From: a virus
IMG/VR virus record: IMGVR_UViG_3300020463_000046
Location: 1 to 39,249 of that record
Direction: 5' to 3' (one strand)
Length of the DNA: 39,249 nucleotides
Shown here: piece after piece, positions 13,269 through 22,440 of the stretch
Layout of the letters: the number at the start of each line of letters is the position of its first letter
How positions within the stretch are numbered: position 1 is the stretch's first letter
Position numbers and translations under genes: made by a program
Notes under the pieces: model-generated
Databases searched by the model: none
What the model was told of the DNA's origin: nothing
The model's input: the letters and a program-made list of their open reading frames with translations, nothing else

Positions 13269-15487
13269 TGTATACTCAAACCCTTTATAAAGTTTTAGAT
13301 GATTATATAAAGCCACATGTAATCAAAAAAAACAATAGATATAATAAATGGAAATACGGTTATAACAAAGAACACGACGTTATTGTTATAAGTAAAACAG
13401 GTAAAATAGGTGATATTTATGAAATACAAAACCTAAAAATTGCTTTACCAAAACAACCAAAAGACGTACACAAGTTTAAATCTAATACTTGGGAACAAAG
13501 CCCTATACCTGTTGAATTAAAAAAAATAAAAACGATATTTGATTGGGAAAGATACCCTATTGATTTCAAGGAAAAATGGTATGACTACATTGATAAAGAA
13601 TTTACTCGTAGAGACGAAGGTTTTTGGTTCTATAATAAAGGTGTGGCTACTTACATTAGCGGTACTCATTTTATGTACTTGCAGTGGTCCAAAATTGATG
13701 TTGGGAAACCAGATTATCGGGAAGCAAACAGATTATTCTTTATCTTTTGGGAAGCTTGCAAGGCAGATCCACGATCCTATGGGATGTGCTACCTTAAGAA
13801 CAGACGTTCTGGGTTTTCCTTTATGGCATCAGGAGAGGTTGTTAATATGGCAACCATATCAAGTGACTCTAGATATGGTATATTATCCAAGTCTGGGCCA
13901 GATGCTAAGACCATGTTTACAGACAAGGTGGTACCCATATCGGTTAACTATCCCTTCTTTTTCAAACCGATTCAGGACGGAATGGACCGTCCGAAGACCG
14001 AGCTTGCCTACCGTGTCCCAGCAAGTAAGTTCACCCGTAGAAAACTTACCATTACCCCCGACGAAACCCAACAGGAGTTACAAGGGCTTGACACCACGAT
14101 CGACTGGAAAAATACAGGTGATAACTCCTACGATGGGGAGAAGCTTAAACTCCTCGTCCATGATGAATCGGGTAAATGGGAAAGGCCGAACAACATCCTC
14201 AACAACTGGAGGGTTACGAAAACCACATTAAGATTAGGTAGTAGAATTATTGGTAAATGTATGATGGGTAGTACCTGTAATGCGTTAGACAAAGGTGGTG
14301 ATAACTTTAAAAAACTATATTATGACTCCGACGTTACAAAACGAAACCGCAACGGACAGACTCGCTCGGGATTATATAGTTTGTTCATACCTATGGAATG
14401 GAACTACGAAGGATACATTGATTCTTATGGCGTACCTGTATTCGAAACACCAGAGACTGAAAGTGTTGGACCGCATGGAGATATAATAGATTTAGGTGTA
14501 ATAGAATATTGGCAAAATGAAGTCAACGGTTTAAAGGGAGATCAAGATGCTTTAAATGAATTTTATAGACAATTTCCAAGAACCGAAGAACATGCTTTTA
14601 GAGATGAAGCTAAACAGTCTCTTTTTAATTTAACAAAAATATACGAGCAAATTGATTTTAACGGAGATTTAAAACATAGCTCTTTAGTGACAAAAGGTAG
14701 TTTCCAATGGAGAGATGGAATAAAAGATACTAGCGTTATATTTGTTCCAAATAACAGCGGTAGATTTTTAGTAACCTGGGTTCCACCTGAAAACTTACAA
14801 AATCGTGTAATAGTAAAGAATGGAGTTAAGTATCCAGGTAATGAAGATTTAGGTGCTTTTGGTTGTGACAGTTATGATATATCTGGAACGGTAGACAGTA
14901 GAGGTTCTAACGGATCATTACATGGTTTAACTAGTTTTAGCATGTTAGATGTTCCACCTAATCATTTCTTTTTAGAATATATAGCTAGGCCACAAACAGC
15001 TGAAATATTTTTTGAAGATGTATTAATGGCTTGTGTATTTTATGGCATGCCTATATTAGCAGAAAATAATAAACCTAGGTTGTTATATCATTTTAAAAGA
15101 AGAGGCTATAGAGGTTTTTCAATGAACAGACCAGATAAAATATATAATAAATTATCTGTTACTGAAAGAGATATTGGTGGTATACCAAACTCTAGTGAAG
15201 ATATAAAACAAGCTCACGCAGCCGCAATAGAATCTTATATAGAAAACTTTATAGGTTTACAAGATAAGGGTTATGGAGATATGTATTTTCAAAGAACCTT
15301 AAATGATTGGAGTAGATTTAATATAAATAATAGAACAAAACATGATGCGTCAATAAGTTCTGGACTCGCACTAATGGCTTGTAACAAAAATAGATACAGA
15401 CCTGTACCAAAAAGACAAGTTATATCTTATGATTTGGGTATAAAAAAATACGATAACACCGGTGTTGTTTCGAAAATTATAAAATAA
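13268..15487 (+). CDS. terL: Terminase large subunit (ATPase-nuclease)
   Basis: A 739-residue DNA-packaging motor subunit. The N-terminal ATPase has a deviant Walker A, LKNRRSGFS (176-184), and Walker B LKLLVHDE with catalytic Glu300 (293-300). The C-terminal RNase-H-like nuclease has candidate metal-binding Asp534 in GCDSYD and Asp693 in TKHDASISSGLAL. RRxGFS with a large TerL and this order of domains resembles Bacteroidetes short-tailed phage terminases. The part of the gene from about 13680 to 14220 (codons 138-318, Walker A through Walker B) is about 46% G+C by count against 32% in the flanking 60-base blocks, and uses C/G-ending codons, without breaking the reading frame. Stop abuts the portal start. 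Confidence 0.95.
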   Translation: MYTQTLYKVLDDYIKPHVIKKNNRYNKWKYGYNKEHDVIVISKTGKIGDIYEIQNLKIALPKQPKDVHKFKSNTWEQSPIPVELKKIKTIFDWERYPIDFKEKWYDYIDKEFTRRDEGFWFYNKGVATYISGTHFMYLQWSKIDVGKPDYREANRLFFIFWEACKADPRSYGMCYLKNRRSGFSFMASGEVVNMATISSDSRYGILSKSGPDAKTMFTDKVVPISVNYPFFFKPIQDGMDRPKTELAYRVPASKFTRRKLTITPDETQQELQGLDTTIDWKNTGDNSYDGEKLKLLVHDESGKWERPNNILNNWRVTKTTLRLGSRIIGKCMMGSTCNALDKGGDNFKKLYYDSDVTKRNRNGQTRSGLYSLFIPMEWNYEGYIDSYGVPVFETPETESVGPHGDIIDLGVIEYWQNEVNGLKGDQDALNEFYRQFPRTEEHAFRDEAKQSLFNLTKIYEQIDFNGDLKHSSLVTKGSFQWRDGIKDTSVIFVPNNSGRFLVTWVPPENLQNRVIVKNGVKYPGNEDLGAFGCDSYDISGTVDSRGSNGSLHGLTSFSMLDVPPNHFFLEYIARPQTAEIFFEDVLMACVFYGMPILAENNKPRLLYHFKRRGYRGFSMNRPDKIYNKLSVTERDIGGIPNSSEDIKQAHAAAIESYIENFIGLQDKGYGDMYFQRTLNDWSRFNINNRTKHDASISSGLALMACNKNRYRPVPKRQVISYDLGIKKYDNTGVVSKIIK

Positions 15488-17896
15488 ATGAATATAAATT
15501 ATAATACTAATAGCGCTTTTCCCAATCAGGTAGTACCTTTGGAGGAAAAATTAAGTATGAAATATGGTAGTCAGGTTGCTGATGCTATACAATCAGAATG
15601 GTTTGCGCAAGGTAGAACTAATGGAAATAGGTATTTAACGACCTTTAATAATTATCATACTCGTAGATTATACGCAAGAGGCGAACAATCAACTCAAAAA
15701 TATAAAGATGAATTATCTATAAATGGTGATTTATCTTATTTAAACTTAGACTGGAAGCCAGTACCAATATTATCTAAATTTGTAGATATACTTACTAATG
15801 GTATTTCTAACAAAGACTACGATATAAAAGCTTATGCTAACGATCCTATGTCTGTCAAGAAGAGAACAGACTACGCTACAAGGTTAGCTATGGATATGTA
15901 TGGTCAAGATATTATAGAAGAAGTAAAAGCTACCACAGGTCAAAACATATCACAAACAAATATACCAGCGGTGGATCTTCCTAAAACACTGGAAGAAATG
16001 GAGCTTCACTTACAATTATCTTATAAGCAAGCAATTGAAATAGCTGAAGAAGAAGCCATAACGCAAACATTAGATAAAAATAAATACGACTTACTTAAGC
16101 GTAGATTAAATTATGATTTAGTTACATTAGGTATTGCTGCAGCAAAAACAAATTTTAATACAGCTGAAGGTATAACTTTAGACTATGTAGATCCATCTTA
16201 TATGATTTATTCATATACAGAAGATCCTAATTTTGAGGATATATATTATGTTGGTGAGGTTAAAGCTGTTACTATTCCAGAAATAAAACAACAGTTTCCA
16301 AATATATCTGATGATGAATTAGAAAAAATACAAAAATCTTATAGCAACAACAATTACATTTATGGTTGGGGTGCTTATGATGAAAATACTGTTCAGGTTT
16401 TATATTTTGAATATAAGACTTATATGGACCAAGTATTTAAAATAAAACAAACAGATCAAGGTTTAGAAAAAGCACTTGTAAAGCCTGATACATTTGATCC
16501 ACCTGATAGTAGCAATTTTAATAAAGTTTCAAGAAGTGTAGAGGTTTTATTTGAAGGTGTAAAAGTTTTAGGAACAGATATGATGCTTAGCTGGAAAATG
16601 GCTGAAAATATGACTAGACCAATGGCTGATACTACTAAAGTTGAAATGAACTATGCTATATGTGCGCCGCGTATGTACAAAGGCAGAATTGAATCTATTG
16701 TAAGTAAAACTATAGGATTTGCTGACATGATACAATTAACTCATTTAAAACTGCAACAGGTTATAGCAAGAATGGTACCAGATGGAGTGTTTTTAGACAT
16801 GGACGGATTAGCAGAAGTTGATTTAGGTAACGGTACTAATTACAACCCAGCTGAAGCTTTAAACATGTATTTCCAAACTGGTTCTGTAGTAGGTAGATCA
16901 CTTACTCAGGACGGGACAATGAACGCTGGTAAAGTACCTGTTCAAGAGTTATCTACATCTTCTGGTCAAGCTAAAATAGGATCATTGATAAGTACCTATA
17001 ACTATTACGTACAAATGATACGTGATGTAACAGGTTTAAACGAGGCTAGAGATGGTAGTTTGCCTGATAGAGATACTTTAGTTGGTTTACAAAAAATTGC
17101 AGCTCAACAATCTAATATAGCTACAAAGCATATAAATAATGCTAGTTTATATTTAACATTAAGGTTATGTGAAAATATATCTAAAAAATTAATTGATGTT
17201 CTTAATTTTCCATTAACTGCTGAAGCTTTAAAAAATTCCATATCAACATTTAATGCTAACACATTAAAAGAGGTTTCAAATTTAAACCTACATGACTTTG
17301 GAATATTTTTAGACCTTGAACCAGATGAAGAAGAAAAAGCTCAATTAGAACAAAATATTCAAGTAGCACTACAGTCAGGCGGTATTGATTTAGAAGACGC
17401 TATTGATCTTAGACAAATACGTAATTTAAAATTAGCTAATCAAATGCTAAAACAAAAACGTAGGTTAAAACAAGAAAGAGATCAAAAAGCAGCTCAAGCT
17501 AACATGCAGGCTCAAGCTCAAGCTAACGCTCAATTGGCTGAACAAACTGCGTTAGCAGAAACTCAAAAACAACAAGTTTTAGTTGATCAAAAAATGCAAC
17601 TAGAACAAGCAAAATCTCAATTTGAAATACAAAGAATGCAAGCTGAAGCAGAAATTAAACGACAGTTAATGGCTGAAGAGTTTAATTACAATGTTCAACT
17701 TGCTAAAGAAAAATACTCTAGTGAAGGAAATAAAGAAAAAGAAATAGAGGATAGAAAAGATAAAAGAGCTAGAATAATAGGGACTCAACAGTCTCAAATG
17801 ATACAACAGAGACAAAACGATGGAACGCCTATCGATTTTGAATCTACTAATGATAGTTTAGGTGACTTTGGTTTAGAAGCCTTTGGACCTAGATAA
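15488..17896 (+). CDS. Portal protein
   Basis: An 802-residue protein placed directly after TerL, of the size and layout of the large portal proteins of Bacteroidetes and crAss-like phages. An N-terminal segment (YLTTFNNYHTRRLYARGEQS, then NLDWKPVPILSKFVDIL) is followed by a mixed clip/wing region and then a long helical segment. The C-terminal 170 residues are a Gln/Ala-rich coiled coil (AQANMQAQAQANAQLAEQ near 675), comparable to the barrel or crown of portals. It would form the twelve-subunit ring through which DNA passes and to which the terminase docks. It starts right at the TerL stop (TAAATG). The family match is from recognised pattern and context. Confidence 0.88.
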   Translation: MNINYNTNSAFPNQVVPLEEKLSMKYGSQVADAIQSEWFAQGRTNGNRYLTTFNNYHTRRLYARGEQSTQKYKDELSINGDLSYLNLDWKPVPILSKFVDILTNGISNKDYDIKAYANDPMSVKKRTDYATRLAMDMYGQDIIEEVKATTGQNISQTNIPAVDLPKTLEEMELHLQLSYKQAIEIAEEEAITQTLDKNKYDLLKRRLNYDLVTLGIAAAKTNFNTAEGITLDYVDPSYMIYSYTEDPNFEDIYYVGEVKAVTIPEIKQQFPNISDDELEKIQKSYSNNNYIYGWGAYDENTVQVLYFEYKTYMDQVFKIKQTDQGLEKALVKPDTFDPPDSSNFNKVSRSVEVLFEGVKVLGTDMMLSWKMAENMTRPMADTTKVEMNYAICAPRMYKGRIESIVSKTIGFADMIQLTHLKLQQVIARMVPDGVFLDMDGLAEVDLGNGTNYNPAEALNMYFQTGSVVGRSLTQDGTMNAGKVPVQELSTSSGQAKIGSLISTYNYYVQMIRDVTGLNEARDGSLPDRDTLVGLQKIAAQQSNIATKHINNASLYLTLRLCENISKKLIDVLNFPLTAEALKNSISTFNANTLKEVSNLNLHDFGIFLDLEPDEEEKAQLEQNIQVALQSGGIDLEDAIDLRQIRNLKLANQMLKQKRRLKQERDQKAAQANMQAQAQANAQLAEQTALAETQKQQVLVDQKMQLEQAKSQFEIQRMQAEAEIKRQLMAEEFNYNVQLAKEKYSSEGNKEKEIEDRKDKRARIIGTQQSQMIQQRQNDGTPIDFESTNDSLGDFGLEAFGPR

Positions 17897-17924
17897 TTTT
17901 TTTTTAATTTTATAATATTATATT

Positions 17925-19163
17925 ATGTCAGAAGTAAAAGCGACCCAAGAGGTCAAACAAGAAGGTAGTTTTTCTTTAAAAGGAAAGAAAACAAAACCTA
18001 AAAAATTGGTTGATAATAAAAAAAATGAACCAGTAAAAGTAGATTTAACTAAGCCCGAAGCACAAGGAGAGGTTGTGCAGGATATAGTTAAAGTAGATTT
18101 AACAGATAAAAAACAAGAAGATGCCGTTCAAGCACAAGAGACAAATGTGGGCGATGTTATTGTCGAAAAACCCGAAGACAAAAGCGACAGCAAAGGAGTG
18201 GTTAAAGAAGTACGGGACACCAAAGAGGAATTAGAAAGTCCCATACAAGAAATAACTGAAGAAGAGGTTGATGAAAAAACAGTTGAGTTATACGAAGAAG
18301 CTGAGCAAGCTGTTAAAGAACAAGTTATACAAGGTAAAAAGTTACCTGAAAATATACAATCACTTGTAGATTTTATGTCAGAAACAGGTGGTACAATAGA
18401 GGATTATGTAAGATTAAATCATGATTACTCTAATGTAAACGAAAATGTATTACTAAGAGAATACTATAAACAAACTAAACCTCATTTAAATCAAGAAGAA
18501 GTTGACTTTATTATGGAAGACAGCTTTTCTTTTGATGAGGAAATTGATGAGCCAAGAGATATTAGAAAAAAGAAATTGGCTTTCAAAGAAGAAGTTGCTA
18601 AAGCTCGATTAGAGCTTGATGCTATGAAGGATAAATATTATCAGGAAATCAAGTTGAGACCTGGTATTACCCAAGATCAGCAGAAAGCCACGGACTTTTT
18701 CAATAGATATAAGGAGCAGCAAGAAGTAGCTCAAGAACAAGCTAGTGATTTTAAATCTAAAACTGAACAAATTTTTACTGAAGATTTCAAAGGTTTTGAT
18801 TTTAGTTTAGGTGAAAAAAAGTTTAGATACAAAGTTCAAAATCCAAAGCTAGTCGGACAATCACAAATTGACATTAATAACTTTATTAGTAATTACATAG
18901 ATAAAGAAGGTAGAGTTACTGATCCAAGTGGTTATCACAAAGCGCTTTACGCTGCGATGAATGCGGATAAAATCGCTAATCATTTTTACGAACAGGGAAG
19001 AGCTGACGGCGTTAAAAACGTTGTTGATTCTTCTAAAAATCTAAGTAGTGACAAGCCTAGGCAAGTTGCCGACGGAAACGTCTTTATAAATGGTTTAAAA
19101 GTAAAATCAATAAGTGGTTTGGATTCGTCTAAACTGAAAATTAAAAAACGAAAATTTAACTAA
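17925..19163 (+). CDS. Scaffold-like protein
   Basis: A 412-residue, very charged protein lying between portal and major capsid, where scaffolds sit. The first 130 residues are disordered-looking Lys/Glu/Val/Gln (VKVDLT repeated at about 37-42 and 55-60), then come acidic and coiled segments. A Lys-rich tail ends the protein (SKLKIKKRKFN), as in capsid-binding scaffold C-termini. No protease triad is visible, so a protease fusion is not supported. It would guide assembly of the capsid shell and then leave or be degraded. Confidence 0.7.
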   Translation: MSEVKATQEVKQEGSFSLKGKKTKPKKLVDNKKNEPVKVDLTKPEAQGEVVQDIVKVDLTDKKQEDAVQAQETNVGDVIVEKPEDKSDSKGVVKEVRDTKEELESPIQEITEEEVDEKTVELYEEAEQAVKEQVIQGKKLPENIQSLVDFMSETGGTIEDYVRLNHDYSNVNENVLLREYYKQTKPHLNQEEVDFIMEDSFSFDEEIDEPRDIRKKKLAFKEEVAKARLELDAMKDKYYQEIKLRPGITQDQQKATDFFNRYKEQQEVAQEQASDFKSKTEQIFTEDFKGFDFSLGEKKFRYKVQNPKLVGQSQIDINNFISNYIDKEGRVTDPSGYHKALYAAMNADKIANHFYEQGRADGVKNVVDSSKNLSSDKPRQVADGNVFINGLKVKSISGLDSSKLKIKKRKFN

Positions 19164-19179
19164 TTAAAACTTTTAAATT

Positions 19180-20643
19180 ATGGGAATTTTAACTCCACAA
19201 TTTGGTACAATAGTTCCTTCGCAGTTGCAACAAACTCTTGCGAGTAACTATTTGACTTTTGACGGCGCTGCTGGTGGAAATTTCGCACAACAATACTTAC
19301 CTGAGCTTTATGAGCAGGAAGTTGAAAGATATGGTAATAGAACTTTATCTGGATTCTTAAGAATGGTTGGTGCTGAATTACCAATGACGTCTGACCAAGT
19401 AATCTGGTCTGAACAAAATAGATTACACATTGCATATGACAACTGTATTAATGGTGGTGCTGCTAATACAATACAAATTCCAGTTGCTGCAGATATTAAC
19501 AACGTTGTTTCACCGCAACAAACTATCGTCGTAATGGATGATTTTGGTGGTGAGTCAAAATGTTTAGTTGTTGATTCTGATTTAAGAACAGCTGCTGCGG
19601 GTGGTACTGGTATACTTAATGTACTACCTTACGGTTCTGCTGATTTAGGAACTGAAGGTCTTGTAGGTAACGTAAAGATATTTGTTTACGGTTCTGAATA
19701 TCCAAAAGGAACAAACACTACAATCGCTCCTTCTGCTGCTGGTGTAGCTGTTGCTGGTAATGATTTTCCAATCGCTACTGTAACACCTGACTTTACTCAA
19801 TTTTCTAACAAGCCTATCATTATTAGAAGTCAATATTCAATCAATGGTTCTGACACTGCTCAGATCGGTTGGGTAGAAGTTGCTACTGAAGATGGTACGT
19901 CTGGATATTTATGGTACTTAAAAGCTGAGTCTGAAACAAGACTTAGATTTGAAGATTACTTAGAAATGTCTGTTGTAGAAGGTGAGCAAGTTGATGCTGC
20001 TGGTGGTTCTACTATTGCGAATGTAACTGGTACTGAAGGTTTATTTGCTGCTATTGAAGATAGAGGTAATGTACAAGTTGGATTTGCTGCTGGAACAGGT
20101 ATTAGTGACTTTGATGATATTCTTAGAAACTTAGATACTCAAGGAGCAATTGAAGAGAACATGTTATTCTTAAACAGAAATACTAACCTTGATTTTGATG
20201 ATATGCTAGCTGCTATATCTTCAGGTGCACAAGGTGGTACTGCGTTTGGTTTATTTGAAAACTCTGAGGAAATGGCATTAAATTTAGGTTTCACTGGTTT
20301 TAGAAGAGGTTCTTATGACTTTTATAAAACTGACTGGAAATACTTAAATGATGCTTCTACTCGTGGTGCTATGAGTGGACCTGCTTCTATTGAAGGTGTA
20401 TTAGTTCCTGCTGGAACAAGTACAGTTTACGATCAGATTTTAGGTACTAACATTAGACGTCCTTTCTTACATGTAAGATATAGAGCGTCTCAAGCTGATG
20501 ATAGACGTATGAAGTCTTGGTTAACTGGATCTGTTGGTGGAGCTTTCACTAGCGATTTAGATGCTATGACTGTAAACTTCTTATCTGAAAGATGTTTAGT
20601 AACTCAAGCTGCTAACAACTTTGTATTATTCAAAGGAGTGTAA
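19180..20643 (+). CDS. Major capsid protein
   Basis: A 487-residue protein directly after the scaffold-like gene, followed by a strong hairpin, and with a codon pattern suited to high expression (GCT, GGT, ACT preferred). Features typical of long HK97-fold capsid proteins: an N-terminal helical arm (LPELYEQEVERYGNRTLSGF), large beta domains with Ala/Gly-rich loops, and a C-terminal domain (RRPFLHVRYRASQADDRRMK, then NFLSERCLVTQAANNFVLF). Comparable ~490-residue capsid proteins are found in crAss-like phages. No cleavage site is obvious. HK97 fold is inferred rather than read directly. The leader has no Shine-Dalgarno (CTTTTAAATT). Confidence 0.85.
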   Translation: MGILTPQFGTIVPSQLQQTLASNYLTFDGAAGGNFAQQYLPELYEQEVERYGNRTLSGFLRMVGAELPMTSDQVIWSEQNRLHIAYDNCINGGAANTIQIPVAADINNVVSPQQTIVVMDDFGGESKCLVVDSDLRTAAAGGTGILNVLPYGSADLGTEGLVGNVKIFVYGSEYPKGTNTTIAPSAAGVAVAGNDFPIATVTPDFTQFSNKPIIIRSQYSINGSDTAQIGWVEVATEDGTSGYLWYLKAESETRLRFEDYLEMSVVEGEQVDAAGGSTIANVTGTEGLFAAIEDRGNVQVGFAAGTGISDFDDILRNLDTQGAIEENMLFLNRNTNLDFDDMLAAISSGAQGGTAFGLFENSEEMALNLGFTGFRRGSYDFYKTDWKYLNDASTRGAMSGPASIEGVLVPAGTSTVYDQILGTNIRRPFLHVRYRASQADDRRMKSWLTGSVGGAFTSDLDAMTVNFLSERCLVTQAANNFVLFKGV

Positions 20644-20665
20644 TCACTCAATATTAATGTAATTT

Positions 20666-20692
20666 TTACCCTCGTTGTATAAACGGGGGTAA
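20666..20692 (+). terminator. Hairpin after the major capsid gene
   Basis: TTACCCTCGTT (20666-20676) pairs with AACGGGGGTAA (20682-20692) in an 11-bp stem with one G-T pair and a GTATA loop. It is followed by TTATTACTTTTAC, a T-rich but interrupted tract. It lies 23 bases after the capsid stop, typical of a rho-independent (perhaps partial) terminator that would let capsid mRNA accumulate. Confidence 0.65.
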
Positions 20693-20728
20693 TTATTACT
20701 TTTACAAACTATTTAATTATATTATATT

Positions 20729-21553
20729 ATGGCTAAAAAAGCTAAAGCAGAAGCTGTTGAGGTTGCACCTCAAAAAGAAATAGTAGCTAAAGTTGCTATT
20801 CCAAGTAAACCCACAAAACCAGAGTGGGAAATAAAACCTAGAACATATATTATTAAAGGAAGTAAACAACCTTTAACTATGACTATTCCAGGAAAACACA
20901 CAAGAAAAAGTCCTTTATTGTATTTTGATCCAAAATCAAATTCACAAAGAGAACTAAGATACGCTACTAATATGAACAGTCCTTTTGTTGATGAGCAAAA
21001 AGGAGAAGTTACATTAGGGCATATTACTTTTAGAGATGGAGTGCTATCAGTTCCACAAGAAAATCAAATCTTGCAAAAACTATTAAGTTTATATCACCCA
21101 TTAAAAGGTAAAAAATATTACGAGTTTGACGCTGTTGTAGAAGCAGAAGATGATTTAGATATTATTGAAATGGAAATAGCCGCATTAAACGCAGCTCAAT
21201 CAATGGATGTTGATCATGCAGAAGCTATATTAAGAGTTGAAAAAGGTAGTTCTGTTTCTAACATGAAATCTAAAGAACTCAAAAGAGATTTATTATTATT
21301 TGCTAAACGTAAACCAGGTTTATTTTTAAACTTAGCTAATGACGAAAATGTTCAATTAAGAAACTTTGGTATAAAAGCTGTTGAAGCTAGAATAATAACT
21401 TTATCTCAAGACCAAAGAACTTTTCACTGGGGCTCAAATGATAGAAAATTATTTACAGTACCATTTGATGAAAACCCATACTCAGCTTTAGCCGCTTGGT
21501 TTAAAACTGATGAAGGTGTAGAAGTTTATAAATCTGTAGAAAAAAGAATATAA
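20729..21553 (+). CDS. Head-associated protein of unknown role
   Basis: A 274-residue protein placed between two hairpins, directly after the major capsid. A Lys/Ala-rich N-terminus (AKKAKAEAVEVAPQKEIVAK) is followed by a basic Pro-rich stretch and a beta-type domain (ITFRDGVLSVPQENQILQKL), a short acidic helix (EAEDDLDIIEMEIAALNAAQ) and a globular C-terminus with aromatic residues (RTFHWGSNDRKLFTVPFDEN). This could be a head-completion, decoration or neck protein. It has its own probable transcription boundary on both sides, unlike the rest of the window. No family is recognised. Confidence 0.5.
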   Translation: MAKKAKAEAVEVAPQKEIVAKVAIPSKPTKPEWEIKPRTYIIKGSKQPLTMTIPGKHTRKSPLLYFDPKSNSQRELRYATNMNSPFVDEQKGEVTLGHITFRDGVLSVPQENQILQKLLSLYHPLKGKKYYEFDAVVEAEDDLDIIEMEIAALNAAQSMDVDHAEAILRVEKGSSVSNMKSKELKRDLLLFAKRKPGLFLNLANDENVQLRNFGIKAVEARIITLSQDQRTFHWGSNDRKLFTVPFDENPYSALAAWFKTDEGVEVYKSVEKRI

Positions 21554-21571
21554 ACAAGTGATACTAATATA

Positions 21572-21600
21572 TTAGGGTGTCACTAATAGTGATACCCTAG
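21572..21600 (+). terminator. Strong hairpin, possible terminator or attenuator
   Basis: TTAGGGTGTCACT (21572-21584) pairs with AGTGATACCCTAG (21588-21600): a 13-bp stem (two G-T pairs) with an AAT loop. The flanking bases extend the stem for several A-T pairs. No clean T-tract follows (TGTATTATAATTTAAAT). A further copy of AGTGATAC at 21557-21564 can pair with GTGTCACT (21577-21584) instead, giving an alternative hairpin. The site lies between the head-associated gene and the neck genes and would split the transcript there. Confidence 0.6.
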
Positions 21601-21621
21601 TGTATTATAATTTAAATAAGT

Positions 21622-22437
21622 ATGGCTATAAACGTAAACACTGTATATCAAACAGTCCTGTCTATATTAAATAAAGAGCAGAGAGGCTATTTAACTCCAG
21701 CTGAATTTAACAAAGTAGGCGCTCAAGTACAATTAGAAATATTTGAAAAATACTTTGAAGATTTAAATCAGCAGCTAAGAGTACCTCAAGCAGACGCAGA
21801 TTATTCAGATAGAATAATGAATATTGATGAAAAACTAGCTATATTTAAAACATTTAGTAACGCTACATACGACAATACTACAAGCCCTGGTTTAGCATAT
21901 TTCACACTACCAACAATAGATGCTTATGGTGCTACTGTTGATTTTTACAGACTTGGTACAGTGATATACACTGATGATAGAGGTAATCAAATAGAACTTC
22001 AAAGATTATCCAGAACAGATTTCTACAACATAGAAAGATCTCCACTAACAAAAGCAAGTAAAAGCTTTCCTACATATCTATATGAAAACAGAGGTAATCA
22101 AAACACCCCATCATCTCCTATAGATAATCATATACAAAACATATTATATGTAAATCCTACTAGTATTACTAGTAATATTAAAGTAGATTACATTAGAAAA
22201 CCTGTTCCTCCTATATGGGGTTTTTCAACTGGTACTGTTGGTCAATATATTTTTGATGATAATTTTTTTGATATTACAACTGGGCTAGGTTCTAGAGATT
22301 TTGAATTACATGAAGCTGAACAAACAAATGTTATTTTAAGAATACTAGCTTATTCTGGAATAATAATAGAAGATCCTAATATAATACAGGTAGCAAGTCA
22401 ACAAGTTCAAGGTACAGAAGCAAATAAAAAAAGTTAA
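21622..22437 (+). CDS. Neck/tail ring-like protein
   Basis: A 271-residue protein with an N-terminal helical part (VYQTVLSILNKEQRGYLTPA, then VQLEIFEKYFEDLNQQL) and a middle/C-terminal beta region (IQNILYVNPTSITSNIKVDY and RKPVPPIWGF). Position after capsid and before the adaptor fits a head-completion or ring protein at the portal-tail junction of podoviruses, as in crAss-like phages. It ends three bases before the next gene. The exact place in the neck is unknown. Confidence 0.6.
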   Translation: MAINVNTVYQTVLSILNKEQRGYLTPAEFNKVGAQVQLEIFEKYFEDLNQQLRVPQADADYSDRIMNIDEKLAIFKTFSNATYDNTTSPGLAYFTLPTIDAYGATVDFYRLGTVIYTDDRGNQIELQRLSRTDFYNIERSPLTKASKSFPTYLYENRGNQNTPSSPIDNHIQNILYVNPTSITSNIKVDYIRKPVPPIWGFSTGTVGQYIFDDNFFDITTGLGSRDFELHEAEQTNVILRILAYSGIIIEDPNIIQVASQQVQGTEANKKS

Positions 22438-22440
22438 TAG

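Noticed and set aside
13539-14231. A 230-codon open frame overlapping the TerL ATPase region in another + frame
   Set aside because: It exists because the G+C-rich block has few stop codons. Its translation is Leu/Pro/Arg/Ser-rich without motifs, its start lies inside TerL without a leader, and TerL itself has clear ATPase motifs in its own frame.
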